From Ferruginibacter sp. (lineage in GTDB: Bacteria; Bacteroidota; Bacteroidia; Chitinophagales; Chitinophagaceae): a stretch of DNA of 45,166 bases. Under the pieces are notes generated by a model. It searched no databases. It had not been told where the DNA came from and saw only the letters and a program-made list of their open reading frames with translations. A program made the position numbers and the translations under genes. Positions 8,459 through 16,156 of this stretch are shown here, one piece after another. Each line of letters opens with the position of its first letter. Position 1 is the stretch's first letter. The stretch spans positions 1 through 45,166 of the forward strand of contig JAGNRZ010000005.1 of NCBI GenBank assembly GCA_017988335.1. Direction: 5' to 3'.

Positions 8459-9763
8459 ATGGAAATTTTTATATTACTAGTTTTAATATTTTTAAATGCA
8501 CTCTTTGTAATGAGTGAAATTGCTTTGGTAAGTGTACGTAAAGGCAGATTAGAAGCCTTGAGCAATAAAGGCGATGAAAAATCAAAAGCAGCCTTGGATT
8601 TAGCCGAAAATCCTGAAAAATTTTTATCCACCGCACAAATAGGTATTACACTAATTTCAATTTTAACGGGAGTGTACTCTGGCGAAAAATTTAGTAAAGA
8701 TTTAAAACCTATTGTAGAGCAAATAGAGTTTTTAAAACCTTATGCCGAAACTATTTCTACAGTAATTATTGTAATGTTAGTTACTTTTCTTTCTATTGTA
8801 TTGGGCGAATTAGTGCCTAAACGCATTGGCATGTTAAGGGCAGAAAAAATTGCAAGAGCCGTAGCATTACCTATGAATTTTTTATCTAAAATAGCTTACC
8901 CAATTGTATGGTTACTCAATAGTATCACTAACATCATTTTTAAATTATTTAATATAAAAGTATCTAGCGATAATGCTGTTACCGAAGAAGAAATTAAAGC
9001 CATGATTAGCGAAGGCAGTGAGCATGGTACAATTGAGGAAGAAGAAAAAGAAATTATTGAAAGGGTTTTTCATTTGGGAGATAGAAGTATAACTTCCTTA
9101 ATGACACACCGTACCGATATTGAATGGCTTAGTGTAAACGAAACAGTACAAGATGTAAAAAATAAATTGACAGATATTGTATTTAGTAGCTACCCAGTTT
9201 GCGAAGGTACAGTTGATGAAATCAAAGGTATTATAAATGTAAAAGATTTGGTTAAAGCAAACCCATCAACTTTATTAAAAGATATTGCAAAGCCAGCTAT
9301 GTTTGTACCAGAAAACAATACCGCATATCAGTTATTAGAAAAATTTAAAGCCACTAAAATACATAGCTGTTTTATTGTAAATGAATATGGTACATTGGAA
9401 GGGTTAATTACTCTTAACGATATTTTGGAAGCTATTGTTGGCGATGTGCCTCAAACTGGGCAAGAGGAGTATGAAATTGTAGAAAGAGCGGATGGTACTT
9501 ACTTAGTTGATGCTCAAATTCCGTTTTATAATTTTTTAACCAAGTTTGAAAAAATGGAATGGATGAATGAAGAAGAGCATGACTTTGATACTATTGCCGG
9601 TTTTGTATTACATGAATTAGAGCATATACCAAAAGTTGGTGAAACCTTTGATTGGCGTGGCTTTAATTTTGAAATAATAGATATGGATGGGCAACGAATA
9701 GATAAACTATTAGTAAAAATTTCTGAAGATATTAAGAAAAATATGGAAGATAATGATGAATAG
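8459..9763 (+). CDS. CNNM/CorC (HlyC) family protein with DUF21, CBS pair and CorC_HlyC domains
   Basis: A 434-residue protein. The DUF21/CNNM membrane domain covers about residues 1-180 (hydrophobic segments near 1-22, 95-120 and 135-160). Two CBS domains lie at about 205-330 (SLMTHRTDIEWL, FSSYPVCEG, HSCFIVNEYGTLEGLITLNDILEAIVGD). The C-terminal CorC_HlyC transporter-associated domain covers about 340-425 (DGTYLVDAQIPF, TIAGFVLHELEHIPKVGE). The family covers Mg2+/Co2+ efflux proteins and, in Bacteroidota, the gliding protein GldE. The hemolysin name is historical. No gld gene is nearby, so a metal-ion role is preferred. It is co-transcribed with the PAP2 gene. Confidence 0.9.
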   Translation: MEIFILLVLIFLNALFVMSEIALVSVRKGRLEALSNKGDEKSKAALDLAENPEKFLSTAQIGITLISILTGVYSGEKFSKDLKPIVEQIEFLKPYAETISTVIIVMLVTFLSIVLGELVPKRIGMLRAEKIARAVALPMNFLSKIAYPIVWLLNSITNIIFKLFNIKVSSDNAVTEEEIKAMISEGSEHGTIEEEEKEIIERVFHLGDRSITSLMTHRTDIEWLSVNETVQDVKNKLTDIVFSSYPVCEGTVDEIKGIINVKDLVKANPSTLLKDIAKPAMFVPENNTAYQLLEKFKATKIHSCFIVNEYGTLEGLITLNDILEAIVGDVPQTGQEEYEIVERADGTYLVDAQIPFYNFLTKFEKMEWMNEEEHDFDTIAGFVLHELEHIPKVGETFDWRGFNFEIIDMDGQRIDKLLVKISEDIKKNMEDNDE

Positions 9764-9767
9764 TTTA

Positions 9768-10403
9768 TTACAAATTTAGCTGACTAAAGTTTTGTATTAT
9801 TCCATAAAAACTATCATTGTGCAATCTATTGTTGTTAACCAATACCACTTTACAACCTGCTGAAAACCCTGCTTGTGAACCTTTATCGCTATCTTCAAAA
9901 ACTACTGCATATTGTGGTTGCACATTTAACAACTCACAAGCTTTTAAATAAATTTGCGGATGAGGTTTAAACTCCGTTACATCATCTTCACAAAGCAATA
10001 CAGCAAAATATTGGCGAATATTTAGTGCGTCTAAAATAAAAACTAAATTTTCTTTTGGTGCTGATGTACAAACAGCTAATTTTTTATTATGTTGTTTTAG
10101 CCACTGTAAAAAAGGGGTAACACCGTCTAACTCTTTTATTATTGGTGCATATAAATCTCTAAAATATTTTTCCTTATTACTTCCCCATTGTTTTAATTCT
10201 TCTGATGATGCCTCTGCACACAATATCATTTTTGCAATAGCCATATTATGATTACCCGAAATATTTTTTTCAAAATACTCATCGGTGCAATCAATATTAT
10301 ATTCAGCTAAAAATTTTTTAAACGCTAATTTGTGGGTTGGGTCAGTATCGGCTAATACACCATCCATATCAAATAAAAAAGCATCAAATTGTAGTAAGTC
10401 CAT
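9768..10403 (-). CDS. HAD-superfamily hydrolase, beta-phosphoglucomutase/phosphatase-like
   Basis: A 211-residue HAD subfamily IA protein with a helical cap. Motif I is FLFDMDGVLADTD (D11 and D13 are the catalytic pair), motif II CTSAPKEN, motif III lysine in EFKPHPQIYLKA, and motif IV VVFEDSDKGSQAG. The GVLADTDPTH opening and HPQIY block resemble beta-phosphoglucomutases and sugar-phosphate phosphatases; the substrate cannot be set from sequence. It lies 31 bases downstream of the fused E1 dehydrogenase gene on the same strand, probably as the second gene of that transcript, and is convergent with the CNNM gene 4 bases away. Confidence 0.88.
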   Translation of the reverse strand: MDLLQFDAFLFDMDGVLADTDPTHKLAFKKFLAEYNIDCTDEYFEKNISGNHNMAIAKMILCAEASSEELKQWGSNKEKYFRDLYAPIIKELDGVTPFLQWLKQHNKKLAVCTSAPKENLVFILDALNIRQYFAVLLCEDDVTEFKPHPQIYLKACELLNVQPQYAVVFEDSDKGSQAGFSAGCKVVLVNNNRLHNDSFYGIIQNFSQLNL

Positions 10404-10434
10404 TCTGTTAGTTTATTAATCTTCTTTTATCCAA

Positions 10435-12810
10435 TTATTCTGCCATCATTTCTTTAATTACTCTTATAACATCTTCTGCATTAGGCTTACTAAAATAATC
10501 TCCATCGCTACCATAGCTTGGGCGGTGAGCTTGTGCTGTAAGTGTACGTGGGGCTACATCTAGGCGTTTATACCCACCTTGCTCTTCCATTACTTTATTA
10601 AACATATATGCTGCTGCACCACCCGGTACATCTTCATCTACAAAAAGTATTCTATTTGTTTTTTGTAAAGATGAAACAATCGTGTGATTAATATCAAAAG
10701 GCAATAAAGTTTGTACATCTATCACTTCACAACTAATATTCATATTGTTTAAAGTAGCCACAGCATCTTGCACAATACGCAAGGTAGAGCCATAGGTTAC
10801 AATGGTTACATCTGTACCTTCATTAACTATTTCTGGCACACCTAACGGTACCGTATAGGCCAGTAAATTGCTAGGCAATTTTTCTTTTAGTCTATAACCA
10901 TTTAAACATTCTATTATCAATCCAGGGTCGTTACTTTGTAACAATGTATTGTACATACCTACGGCTTGTGTCATATTACGAGGTACACATACATACATAC
11001 CCCGTAGTGCATTTACAATCATACCCATGGGTGAGCCACTATGCCAAATACCTTCTAATCTATGCCCTCTTGTACGTACAATTAATGGACAACTTTGCTG
11101 ACCAGCCGTTCTAAAATGTGTGGTACAAACATCATCGCTTAAAGGTTGTAAACCATACAGCAAATAATCTAAATATTGTATTTCGGCTATTGGGCGTAAA
11201 CCTCGTAAAGCCAAGCCTATACCCTGCCCCATTATGGTAAGCTCTCTTATGCCTGTATCAAAAATGCGGCGTTTGCCATACTTTTCTTGCAAGCCACTAA
11301 AGCCTTGGTTAACATCGCCTATATGCCCCAAATCTTCGCCAAAAGCAATTACTTTATTATTGGTTTCAAATAATTTATCAAAGTAATTATTTAGTACTTC
11401 AAATCCATTTACGTTTGGTGCATCATCGGCATAATAAGGTTTTATTTCTGCTACTTTTAAAGCAGATTTATCGCCTTCGTTATACAATTTGGTATTATAT
11501 AAAAAAGCATTTTCAGTTTTTAATTGCCCATAGTATGTAGCAATATTTTGTGCAGAAGGTATTTTATCAAGCACTGTTGCCAATGCTTTTAACACATCTC
11601 TGCGTAAAGGCTCTTTATTATTTTGTAAAGATGAAATGATGGTTTGCACAAATGGATGAGTACTTGCAAATTCATTCAACAATTCTACTGCTTTTGCTAC
11701 TTGAGCCTTAATGGGTGTAATGTAATTATCCCATGCCGCTTGCTTGCTATGCTTTACCCATTCTTTTGCCTCTTCTTCAATTTTTGCAAGCTCATGTTCT
11801 TCGGCTAAAGCATTTTCTAAAATCCATTCTCTCATTTGTTTAATACAATCCCACTCTTTTTCCCAAGCAAGTCGTTCTGCACTTTTATATCTTTCGTGAC
11901 TCCCCGATGTGGAGTGACCTTGTGGTTGTGTAATTTCTTCCACATGAAAAATGGCTGGTGTATGAGTATCTCTTATTTTTTGAATGGCAGGTTCAAGTAT
12001 TTCACACATACCTGCGTAATCCCACCCTTTTAGTTTGTAAATATCTAACCCATTGGTTCCTTCATCTTTTTGAAAACCTTTCAACACATCGCTTATTGAG
12101 CTTTTTGTGGTTTGAAATTTTTTAGGCACCGAAATTCCATAGCCATTATCCCATACAAACACAGCTAATGGTACTTGCAACACACCTGCCGCATTTATGG
12201 TTTCCCAAAAATGCCCTTCGCTAGTGCTACTATCGCCAATGGTACAAAAGCAAACTTCGTTACCATTATTACTTAAAGCTGTTTCATTTTGTAAGCCTTC
12301 TATTTTTCTAAAGGCTTTTGAGGCAAATGCCAAACCTAAACCACGTGGCATTTGCCCTGCGGTAGGGGCAATATCGCTACTTACATTTTTAAGTTGTGCT
12401 AATGGTAACCAACTACCATCTTCATTTACAAATTTTGTTGCAAAATGGGCATTCATTTGCCTTCCAGCACTAAAGGGGTCATGTTCAACATTAGGATTAG
12501 CGTAAAGTTGTGCAAAAAATTGCTCTATAGTAGCTAAGCCAGATGCAAACATAAAAGTTTGATCTCTGTAATACCCACTTCTAAAATCTCCAGCTGCAAA
12601 AAATTTTGCCATGGCCACTTGGGCAACTTCTTGTCCATCGCCAAAAATGCCAAACTTAGCTTTGCCTGTTAATACCTCCTTTCTTCCTAAAAGGCTGGTT
12701 TCTCGGCTTTGGCATGCAACAGTATAGTCGGCTAAAACTGTTTTCCTAAAGTTATCAAAGCTTAATTGCTCCTGTGAAGCTGTATTTGCAGTAGTGGTGT
12801 TATTTTCCAT
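10435..12810 (-). CDS. 2-oxoacid dehydrogenase E1, alpha and beta subunits fused
   Basis: A thiamine-diphosphate dehydrogenase component of 791 residues joining what are usually two subunits. The E1-alpha part covers about residues 20-370, with a TPP-binding motif running from GDSSTSEG (192-199) to DNGYGIS (221-227). The E1-beta part starts near residue 450 (FGEDLGHIGDVNQG, then transketolase pyrimidine and C-terminal domains with VDEDVPGGAAA). It decarboxylates a 2-oxoacid, most likely branched-chain or pyruvate, and passes the acyl group to E2 lipoyl groups. No E2 or E3 gene lies in the window. Such fusions are common in Bacteroidota. A TAnnTTTG element lies at 12835-12828. Confidence 0.9.
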   Translation of the reverse strand: MENNTTTANTASQEQLSFDNFRKTVLADYTVACQSRETSLLGRKEVLTGKAKFGIFGDGQEVAQVAMAKFFAAGDFRSGYYRDQTFMFASGLATIEQFFAQLYANPNVEHDPFSAGRQMNAHFATKFVNEDGSWLPLAQLKNVSSDIAPTAGQMPRGLGLAFASKAFRKIEGLQNETALSNNGNEVCFCTIGDSSTSEGHFWETINAAGVLQVPLAVFVWDNGYGISVPKKFQTTKSSISDVLKGFQKDEGTNGLDIYKLKGWDYAGMCEILEPAIQKIRDTHTPAIFHVEEITQPQGHSTSGSHERYKSAERLAWEKEWDCIKQMREWILENALAEEHELAKIEEEAKEWVKHSKQAAWDNYITPIKAQVAKAVELLNEFASTHPFVQTIISSLQNNKEPLRRDVLKALATVLDKIPSAQNIATYYGQLKTENAFLYNTKLYNEGDKSALKVAEIKPYYADDAPNVNGFEVLNNYFDKLFETNNKVIAFGEDLGHIGDVNQGFSGLQEKYGKRRIFDTGIRELTIMGQGIGLALRGLRPIAEIQYLDYLLYGLQPLSDDVCTTHFRTAGQQSCPLIVRTRGHRLEGIWHSGSPMGMIVNALRGMYVCVPRNMTQAVGMYNTLLQSNDPGLIIECLNGYRLKEKLPSNLLAYTVPLGVPEIVNEGTDVTIVTYGSTLRIVQDAVATLNNMNISCEVIDVQTLLPFDINHTIVSSLQKTNRILFVDEDVPGGAAAYMFNKVMEEQGGYKRLDVAPRTLTAQAHRPSYGSDGDYFSKPNAEDVIRVIKEMMAE

Positions 12811-12827
12811 ATCGCTTTATTCTATCA

Positions 12828-12835
12828 CAAAAATA
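12828..12835 (-). promoter_or_regulatory. -7 promoter element of the fused E1 gene
   Basis: TATTTTTG on the minus strand, perfect TAnnTTTG, 18 bases before the ATG. Confidence 0.5.
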
Positions 12836-12906
12836 GAAATAATACGGCAGCTTTGTTAATAATTAGCTAAGGAAGCCACAATTTGCAACGGTTTAAAACC
12901 TTTTAG

Positions 12907-12914
12907 TATCTTTA
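12907..12914 (+). promoter_or_regulatory. -7-like promoter element of the DUF1573 pair
   Basis: TATCTTTA matches TAnnTTTG except for the last base and lies 20 bases before the first DUF1573 ATG. Confidence 0.4.
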
Positions 12915-12933
12915 CTATACAATATTTTATTTT

Positions 12934-13425
12934 ATGAAGAAGATAATTACACTTTCATTATTTGCTATTGCCTTTGGCACTTCTATGGCACAAACTGCTG
13001 TGGCACCTGCAATAAAAAATGACATTAAGCCTGCCGATGCTGCTATTGCTGCTGTTGCACCAGTTGCTGATGCTTTATTATTAAAGGAAACCGAATATAA
13101 TTTTGGTAAAATTCCTCAAGGAAAGCCAGTTACTCATGTATTTACTGTATCTAATAGTGGTACTACCCCACTAAAGTTAATAAATGTTGTAGCTAGCTGT
13201 GGTTGTACTACTCCAGAGTGGGAAAAAGACGTAGCAATACCTGTAGGCGGAAGCACTAAAATAACTGTTGGGTATAATGCTGCCGCTGAAGGTGCTTTTA
13301 CCAAACAAATTACAGTTTCTTATAACGAAAATCAAGTTAAAGTAATTACTATAAAAGGTGAAGTTTGGAAAACACCCAATGCATCTGCACCCGAAAATAG
13401 TGGTATAAACGATTTAAAAAATTAA
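12934..13425 (+). CDS. DUF1573 secreted protein, first of a tandem pair
   Basis: 163 residues with a Sec signal peptide (MKKIITLSLFAIAFGTSMA, cleaved before Q20) and one DUF1573 Ig-like domain at about 50-150. The family signature is clear: an EYNFGKIPQGKPVTHVF strand followed by NSGTTPLKL and the ASCGCTTPEW Cys-Gly-Cys motif. DUF1573 proteins are periplasmic or surface proteins of unknown function, frequent in Bacteroidota. The gene is 21 bases upstream of a paralog; a TAnnTTT(A) element precedes it and a hairpin terminator follows the second gene. Together they form a two-gene operon. Confidence 0.87.
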   Translation: MKKIITLSLFAIAFGTSMAQTAVAPAIKNDIKPADAAIAAVAPVADALLLKETEYNFGKIPQGKPVTHVFTVSNSGTTPLKLINVVASCGCTTPEWEKDVAIPVGGSTKITVGYNAAAEGAFTKQITVSYNENQVKVITIKGEVWKTPNASAPENSGINDLKN

Positions 13426-13445
13426 AAACAAATAATAATTAACAC

Positions 13446-14006
13446 ATGAAAAAACTATTCTTAGCATTATCAGTATTTACATTGAGTACCGCTGCTATTG
13501 CACAAAAAAAGGCAGACGATGTTGCAAAATTTACGATGGAAACCATAGACCAAGGTAAATTATTGCAAAACAAGCCAGAAGATGCAAAATTTGTTATTAC
13601 TAACATTAGTAAAGAGCCTTTAATTATTGAGCAAGCTAACCCTACTTGTGGTTGTACAATGGGTGATTATACAAAATCTCCTATTGCCCCTGGTGCTACT
13701 GGCTATATTACTGCAAGATTTAATGCAGCTAGTCCTGGTCATTTTGAAAAGCACTTAACTGTAAAATTTGCAGGTGTTGATGAAATAAAAAGTATTACTA
13801 TTAAAGGTGATGTATTAAATGAAACAGAGTATGCAGCTTGGAAAGCAGCAAACCCTGCACCTACCGTAGTAGTTACAGATAAAGCAAAAACAGTAGGTAA
13901 TGAAACCGCTGCTGCTGCAAGTGGTAAAACAGCTAAAGTAAAAACGGCTAAAGTAGCTAAAGCTAAGGGAAAAAAGAAGAAAGATTGCGTAGGAACTAAT
14001 TGTTAA
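13446..14006 (+). CDS. DUF1573 secreted protein with Lys/Ala-rich C-terminal tail
   Basis: 186 residues: signal peptide 1-20 (ends in AIAQ), one DUF1573 domain at about 27-122 with the PTCGCTMGDY Cys-Gly-Cys motif, then a low-complexity tail from about 146 to the end. The tail repeats K/A/V units (KTAKVKTAKVAKAKGKKKK) and finishes CVGTNC. It gives a strongly basic end that the upstream paralog lacks; such tails suggest binding to acidic surface polymers or DNA, which is only inference. The function of DUF1573 is unknown. Confidence 0.87.
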   Translation: MKKLFLALSVFTLSTAAIAQKKADDVAKFTMETIDQGKLLQNKPEDAKFVITNISKEPLIIEQANPTCGCTMGDYTKSPIAPGATGYITARFNAASPGHFEKHLTVKFAGVDEIKSITIKGDVLNETEYAAWKAANPAPTVVVTDKAKTVGNETAAAASGKTAKVKTAKVAKAKGKKKKDCVGTNC

Positions 14007-14025
14007 TATTAATAATATATAATTG

Positions 14026-14055
14026 AAAGTCTGGTATTTATACCAGACTTTTTTT
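14026..14055 (+). terminator. Rho-independent terminator of the DUF1573 operon
   Basis: A perfect 11-bp stem (AAAGTCTGGTA, 14026-14036, with TACCAGACTTT, 14041-14051), a 4-base loop and a T-run to 14055, 20 bases after the stop codon. Confidence 0.85.
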
Positions 14056-14214
14056 ATGCTCACACAATATTCTTAATTCAACCTCGTTATATATCCATCA
14101 ATGTCCAAACAACTTAAAACCAGCAAGAAAATACACTAAGAAAAAATCAATCCTTATAAGAGTCGTTAGCTAATAACACTAGTAAAGATTTTTGTTTTAT
14201 GGATTGTTTGGATA

Positions 14215-14243
14215 TCAAAAAAGCCCCGTTCTGTACGGGGCTT
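14215..14243 (-). terminator. Terminator hairpin downstream of aqpZ, possibly bidirectional
   Basis: A 9-bp stem AAGCCCCGT (14221-14229) / ACGGGGCTT (14235-14243) with a 5-base loop. Read on the minus strand it is followed directly by a run of six T, so it best fits termination of transcripts coming from aqpZ, 212 bases beyond its stop. On the plus strand only a broken T-rich tail follows. Confidence 0.7.
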
Positions 14244-14252
14244 ATAGTTTTT

Positions 14253-14438
14253 GTTTATAATGACTATCCATAATTGGGAGCAAGGCTGTAAAACTTTCTT
14301 AAATTAATCAATAATTTGCTTTTTTGACCTCATCCCAACCCTTCTCCAAAGGAGAAGGAACTAGAAGATTTAAGCGAATAGAGGCTTTTTTAGAAAAGTA
14401 TCATATTACACTTAATAGCGGATAGTCATTAAGTTTAT
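14253..14438. mobile_element. Possible MITE-like element with 12-bp terminal inverted repeats
   Basis: TAATGACTATCC (14258-14269) has a perfect inverted copy GGATAGTCATTA (14420-14431). The sequence GTTTAT occurs directly outside or at each end (14253-14258 and 14433-14438), like a target-site duplication. The interior encodes nothing and contains a dispersed hairpin element. No transposase is present, and the short TIRs could arise by chance in AT-rich DNA. Confidence 0.3.
14327..14368. repeat. Copy of dispersed hairpin element (AAA-loop form)
   Basis: Stem CCTTCTCC (14340-14347) / GGAGAAGG (14351-14358) around an AAA loop, preceded by CCTCATCCCAA and followed by AACTAGAAGA. Both flanks match the copy at 27859-27917 with a few substitutions. 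Confidence 0.65.
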
Positions 14439-14454
14439 GTAATGATGCTATTTT

Positions 14455-15138
14455 TTATTGGTTATCTTCTCCAGTAAATTTCCAAACTAAAGCTGCTGCA
14501 ACTGCACCTACTAAAGGAGCTACAATAAACAACCATAATTGAGATAGTGCTTTTCCACCAGCAAATAAAGCAGGACCAAAACTACGAGCAGGGTTTACTG
14601 ATGTACCTGTAATAGGTATAGCTACCATGTGAATTAAAACTAGCGTAATACCAATTGCTAAACCTGCCATAGTACTGTTACCATGTTTTGATGTTACATT
14701 TAAAATAACATACAAAAATAAAAATGTAAATACAGCTTCAGCAACAAATGCCGCAGTTGTGCTATAGTTACCTAAATAACCTTCACCCCAGCCATTTGCA
14801 CCATAAGAGTTAGGATGCCCATTGGCTAATACCCCTAAAATAGCTGCTCCAATAGTAGCACCAATAAATTGTGCAACTATATAGCCTCCAGCATCTTTTG
14901 CATTTATTTTACCAGCTACAAGCATTGCAATGGTAATAGCTGGATTGATATGACACCCAGAAATACCACCAATGGTATAGGTCATAGCTACTACTGCAAA
15001 TCCAAATGCTAAAGAAATTCCTAATAAACCAAGCCCTGCAGGACCACCCTCTACATTACCCCCAGCAATAACTGCTGCTCCACAGCCAAATAGTACTAAT
15101 GCCATTGTACCAATTAATTCTGCTAAATACTTTTTCAT
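14455..15138 (-). CDS. aqpZ: Aquaporin Z-type water channel
   Basis: A 227-residue six-helix MIP channel. Both NPA boxes are intact: GCHINPAIT (about residues 61-69) and GTSVNPARS (about 177-185). The selectivity-filter residues match E. coli AqpZ: a Phe in SLAFG, the His in LIHMVAIP, a Thr nine residues later in GTS, and the Arg in NPARS. This predicts orthodox water transport rather than glycerol. It is monocistronic and divergent from the peroxiredoxin gene across 105 bases. A terminator-like hairpin lies well downstream. Confidence 0.93.
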   Translation of the reverse strand: MKKYLAELIGTMALVLFGCGAAVIAGGNVEGGPAGLGLLGISLAFGFAVVAMTYTIGGISGCHINPAITIAMLVAGKINAKDAGGYIVAQFIGATIGAAILGVLANGHPNSYGANGWGEGYLGNYSTTAAFVAEAVFTFLFLYVILNVTSKHGNSTMAGLAIGITLVLIHMVAIPITGTSVNPARSFGPALFAGGKALSQLWLFIVAPLVGAVAAALVWKFTGEDNQ

Positions 15139-15219
15139 ATTAAATTGTTTTGGTTAAAAAATAACAGTCGGTTAAGTAAACAAAAAGGATGCAAACGGTG
15201 TTAACAATTTTTACACAAC

Positions 15220-15227
15220 TATCTTTG
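15220..15227 (+). promoter_or_regulatory. -7 promoter element of the peroxiredoxin gene
   Basis: TATCTTTG, perfect TAnnTTTG, 16 bases before the ATG, inside the divergent aqpZ/peroxiredoxin spacer. Confidence 0.6.
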
Positions 15228-15243
15228 CAAAAAAAAAATAAGT

Positions 15244-15714
15244 ATGAGTTTACAAATTGGCAATAAAGCCCCAAATTTTACATTATATAATAGTGAAAAA
15301 AACAAAATCTCATTATCGGACTATGCAGGTAAAAATGTGCTGTTGCTATTTTTCCCTCAAGCCTTTACAGGTGTATGTACGAAAGAGTTATGTGCAATAA
15401 GAGATGATATTAGTCGATATAACAACGCAAATGCAGTGGTATTAGGCATTTCAGTAGATTCAGTTTTTACCTTAGCAAAATACAAAGAAGAGCAAGGCTA
15501 TAATTTTGATTTACTTAGCGATTTTAATAAAGAAGTATCTACGGCTTACCACACCATGTATAATGATTGGATTTTGGACATGAGAGGTGTAAGTAAACGT
15601 AGTGCTTTTATTGTTGATAAAGAGGGCATTTTACAATATGTTGAAGTATTGGAAACCGCTGGGGATTTGCCCAATTTTGAGGCAATAAATAACAAATTAG
15701 CAGCGTTACAGTAA
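15244..15714 (+). CDS. Peroxiredoxin, Bcp/AhpE-like atypical 2-Cys type
   Basis: A 156-residue thioredoxin-fold peroxidase that reduces hydroperoxides. The active-site PxxxTxxC motif is PQAFTGVC, with the peroxidatic Cys at about residue 41. A second Cys lies five residues later (CTKELC), the spacing used for the resolving Cys in E. coli Bcp, so an intramolecular disulfide mechanism is likely. The conserved catalytic Arg is probably the one in MRGVSKRSAFIVD. A single-gene unit: a -7 element stands in front and a weak terminator hairpin behind. Confidence 0.9.
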   Translation: MSLQIGNKAPNFTLYNSEKNKISLSDYAGKNVLLLFFPQAFTGVCTKELCAIRDDISRYNNANAVVLGISVDSVFTLAKYKEEQGYNFDLLSDFNKEVSTAYHTMYNDWILDMRGVSKRSAFIVDKEGILQYVEVLETAGDLPNFEAINNKLAALQ

Positions 15715-15721
15715 AAAATGT

Positions 15722-15761
15722 AAAAAGGTGCTAATATTTTAACAAAAATTGGCATCTTTTT
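15722..15761 (+). terminator. Probable terminator after the peroxiredoxin gene
   Basis: AAAAAGGTGC (15722-15731) pairs with GCATCTTTTT (15752-15761), a 10-bp stem with one G-T wobble, a 20-base loop, and the T-run inside the 3' arm. Confidence 0.5.
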
Positions 15762-15799
15762 AGAAATAATTAATACGTGGTATTTTAAATTTATTTCTA

Positions 15800-15807
15800 T
15801 AACTTTA
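15800..15807 (+). promoter_or_regulatory. -7-like element before the sorting-domain gene
   Basis: TAACTTTA, one mismatch to TAnnTTTG, five bases before the TTG start at 15813. The spacing resembles the leaderless promoters at 2945, 17351 and 29011. Confidence 0.4.
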
Positions 15808-15812
15808 CTTTA

Positions 15813-16145
15813 TTGAATAAAATTATTTACATACTAATTTTTATTATTGGATTAAACTTTACTTCTTTCTCTCAAAACAAACCAGCTGATGCTCAGCAAA
15901 AGATAGTAAAATTATATCCTATACCTGCCTCCACGGTTATCAATTTTGATTTTCAACGTGGCTACGATAGAACGTACTCTCTTCAAATATTTAACTTTAT
16001 GGGCAAACGTGTTTTTGAAGTTAATAACATATCGCCTAGGGTAACTTTATCGTTAAATGATTTTTTCCGTGGCTTGTATTACTATCACTTATTAGATAAG
16101 AATAAGCGTATTATTGAAACAGGAAGGTTTCAGGTAGTAAAATAA
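15813..16145 (+). CDS. Small secreted protein consisting of a T9SS type A sorting-like domain
   Basis: 110 residues: a signal peptide (1-20, ends FTSFSQ) and then little except a Por secretion tail-like domain. The block KLYPIPASTVINFDF is the typical YPNPA-like opening, SLQIFNFMGKRVFEV the central strand pair, and LNDFFRGLYYYHLLDKNKRIIETGRFQVVK the GxYxxxL...GKFxKx ending. In T9SS proteins this domain sits at the end of a cargo; here there is no cargo. The TTG start is the only one that keeps the signal peptide, and it lies five bases after a -7-like element. It could be a free sorting decoy, a small surface protein, or a cargo gene remnant. Confidence 0.75.
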   Translation: MNKIIYILIFIIGLNFTSFSQNKPADAQQKIVKLYPIPASTVINFDFQRGYDRTYSLQIFNFMGKRVFEVNNISPRVTLSLNDFFRGLYYYHLLDKNKRIIETGRFQVVK

Positions 16146-16156
16146 TTATTTCTCTT

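Larger units (their letters stand above)
14056..14454. other. Non-coding stretch between the DUF1573 operon and aqpZ
   Basis: No supported coding region. It holds a 9-bp inverted repeat (TCCAAACAA, 14104-14112; TTGTTTGGA, 14204-14212), a terminator hairpin (14221-14243), and a possible MITE-like unit (14253-14438) that contains a copy of the dispersed hairpin element (14327-14368). The 14104-14243 part could encode a small structured RNA, but no family is recognisable and no promoter match was found. Confidence 0.5.

Noticed and set aside
8459..9763. A hemolysin toxin
   Set aside because: The HlyC/CorC name is historical; domains are DUF21, CBS pair and CorC_HlyC, fitting metal-ion transport.
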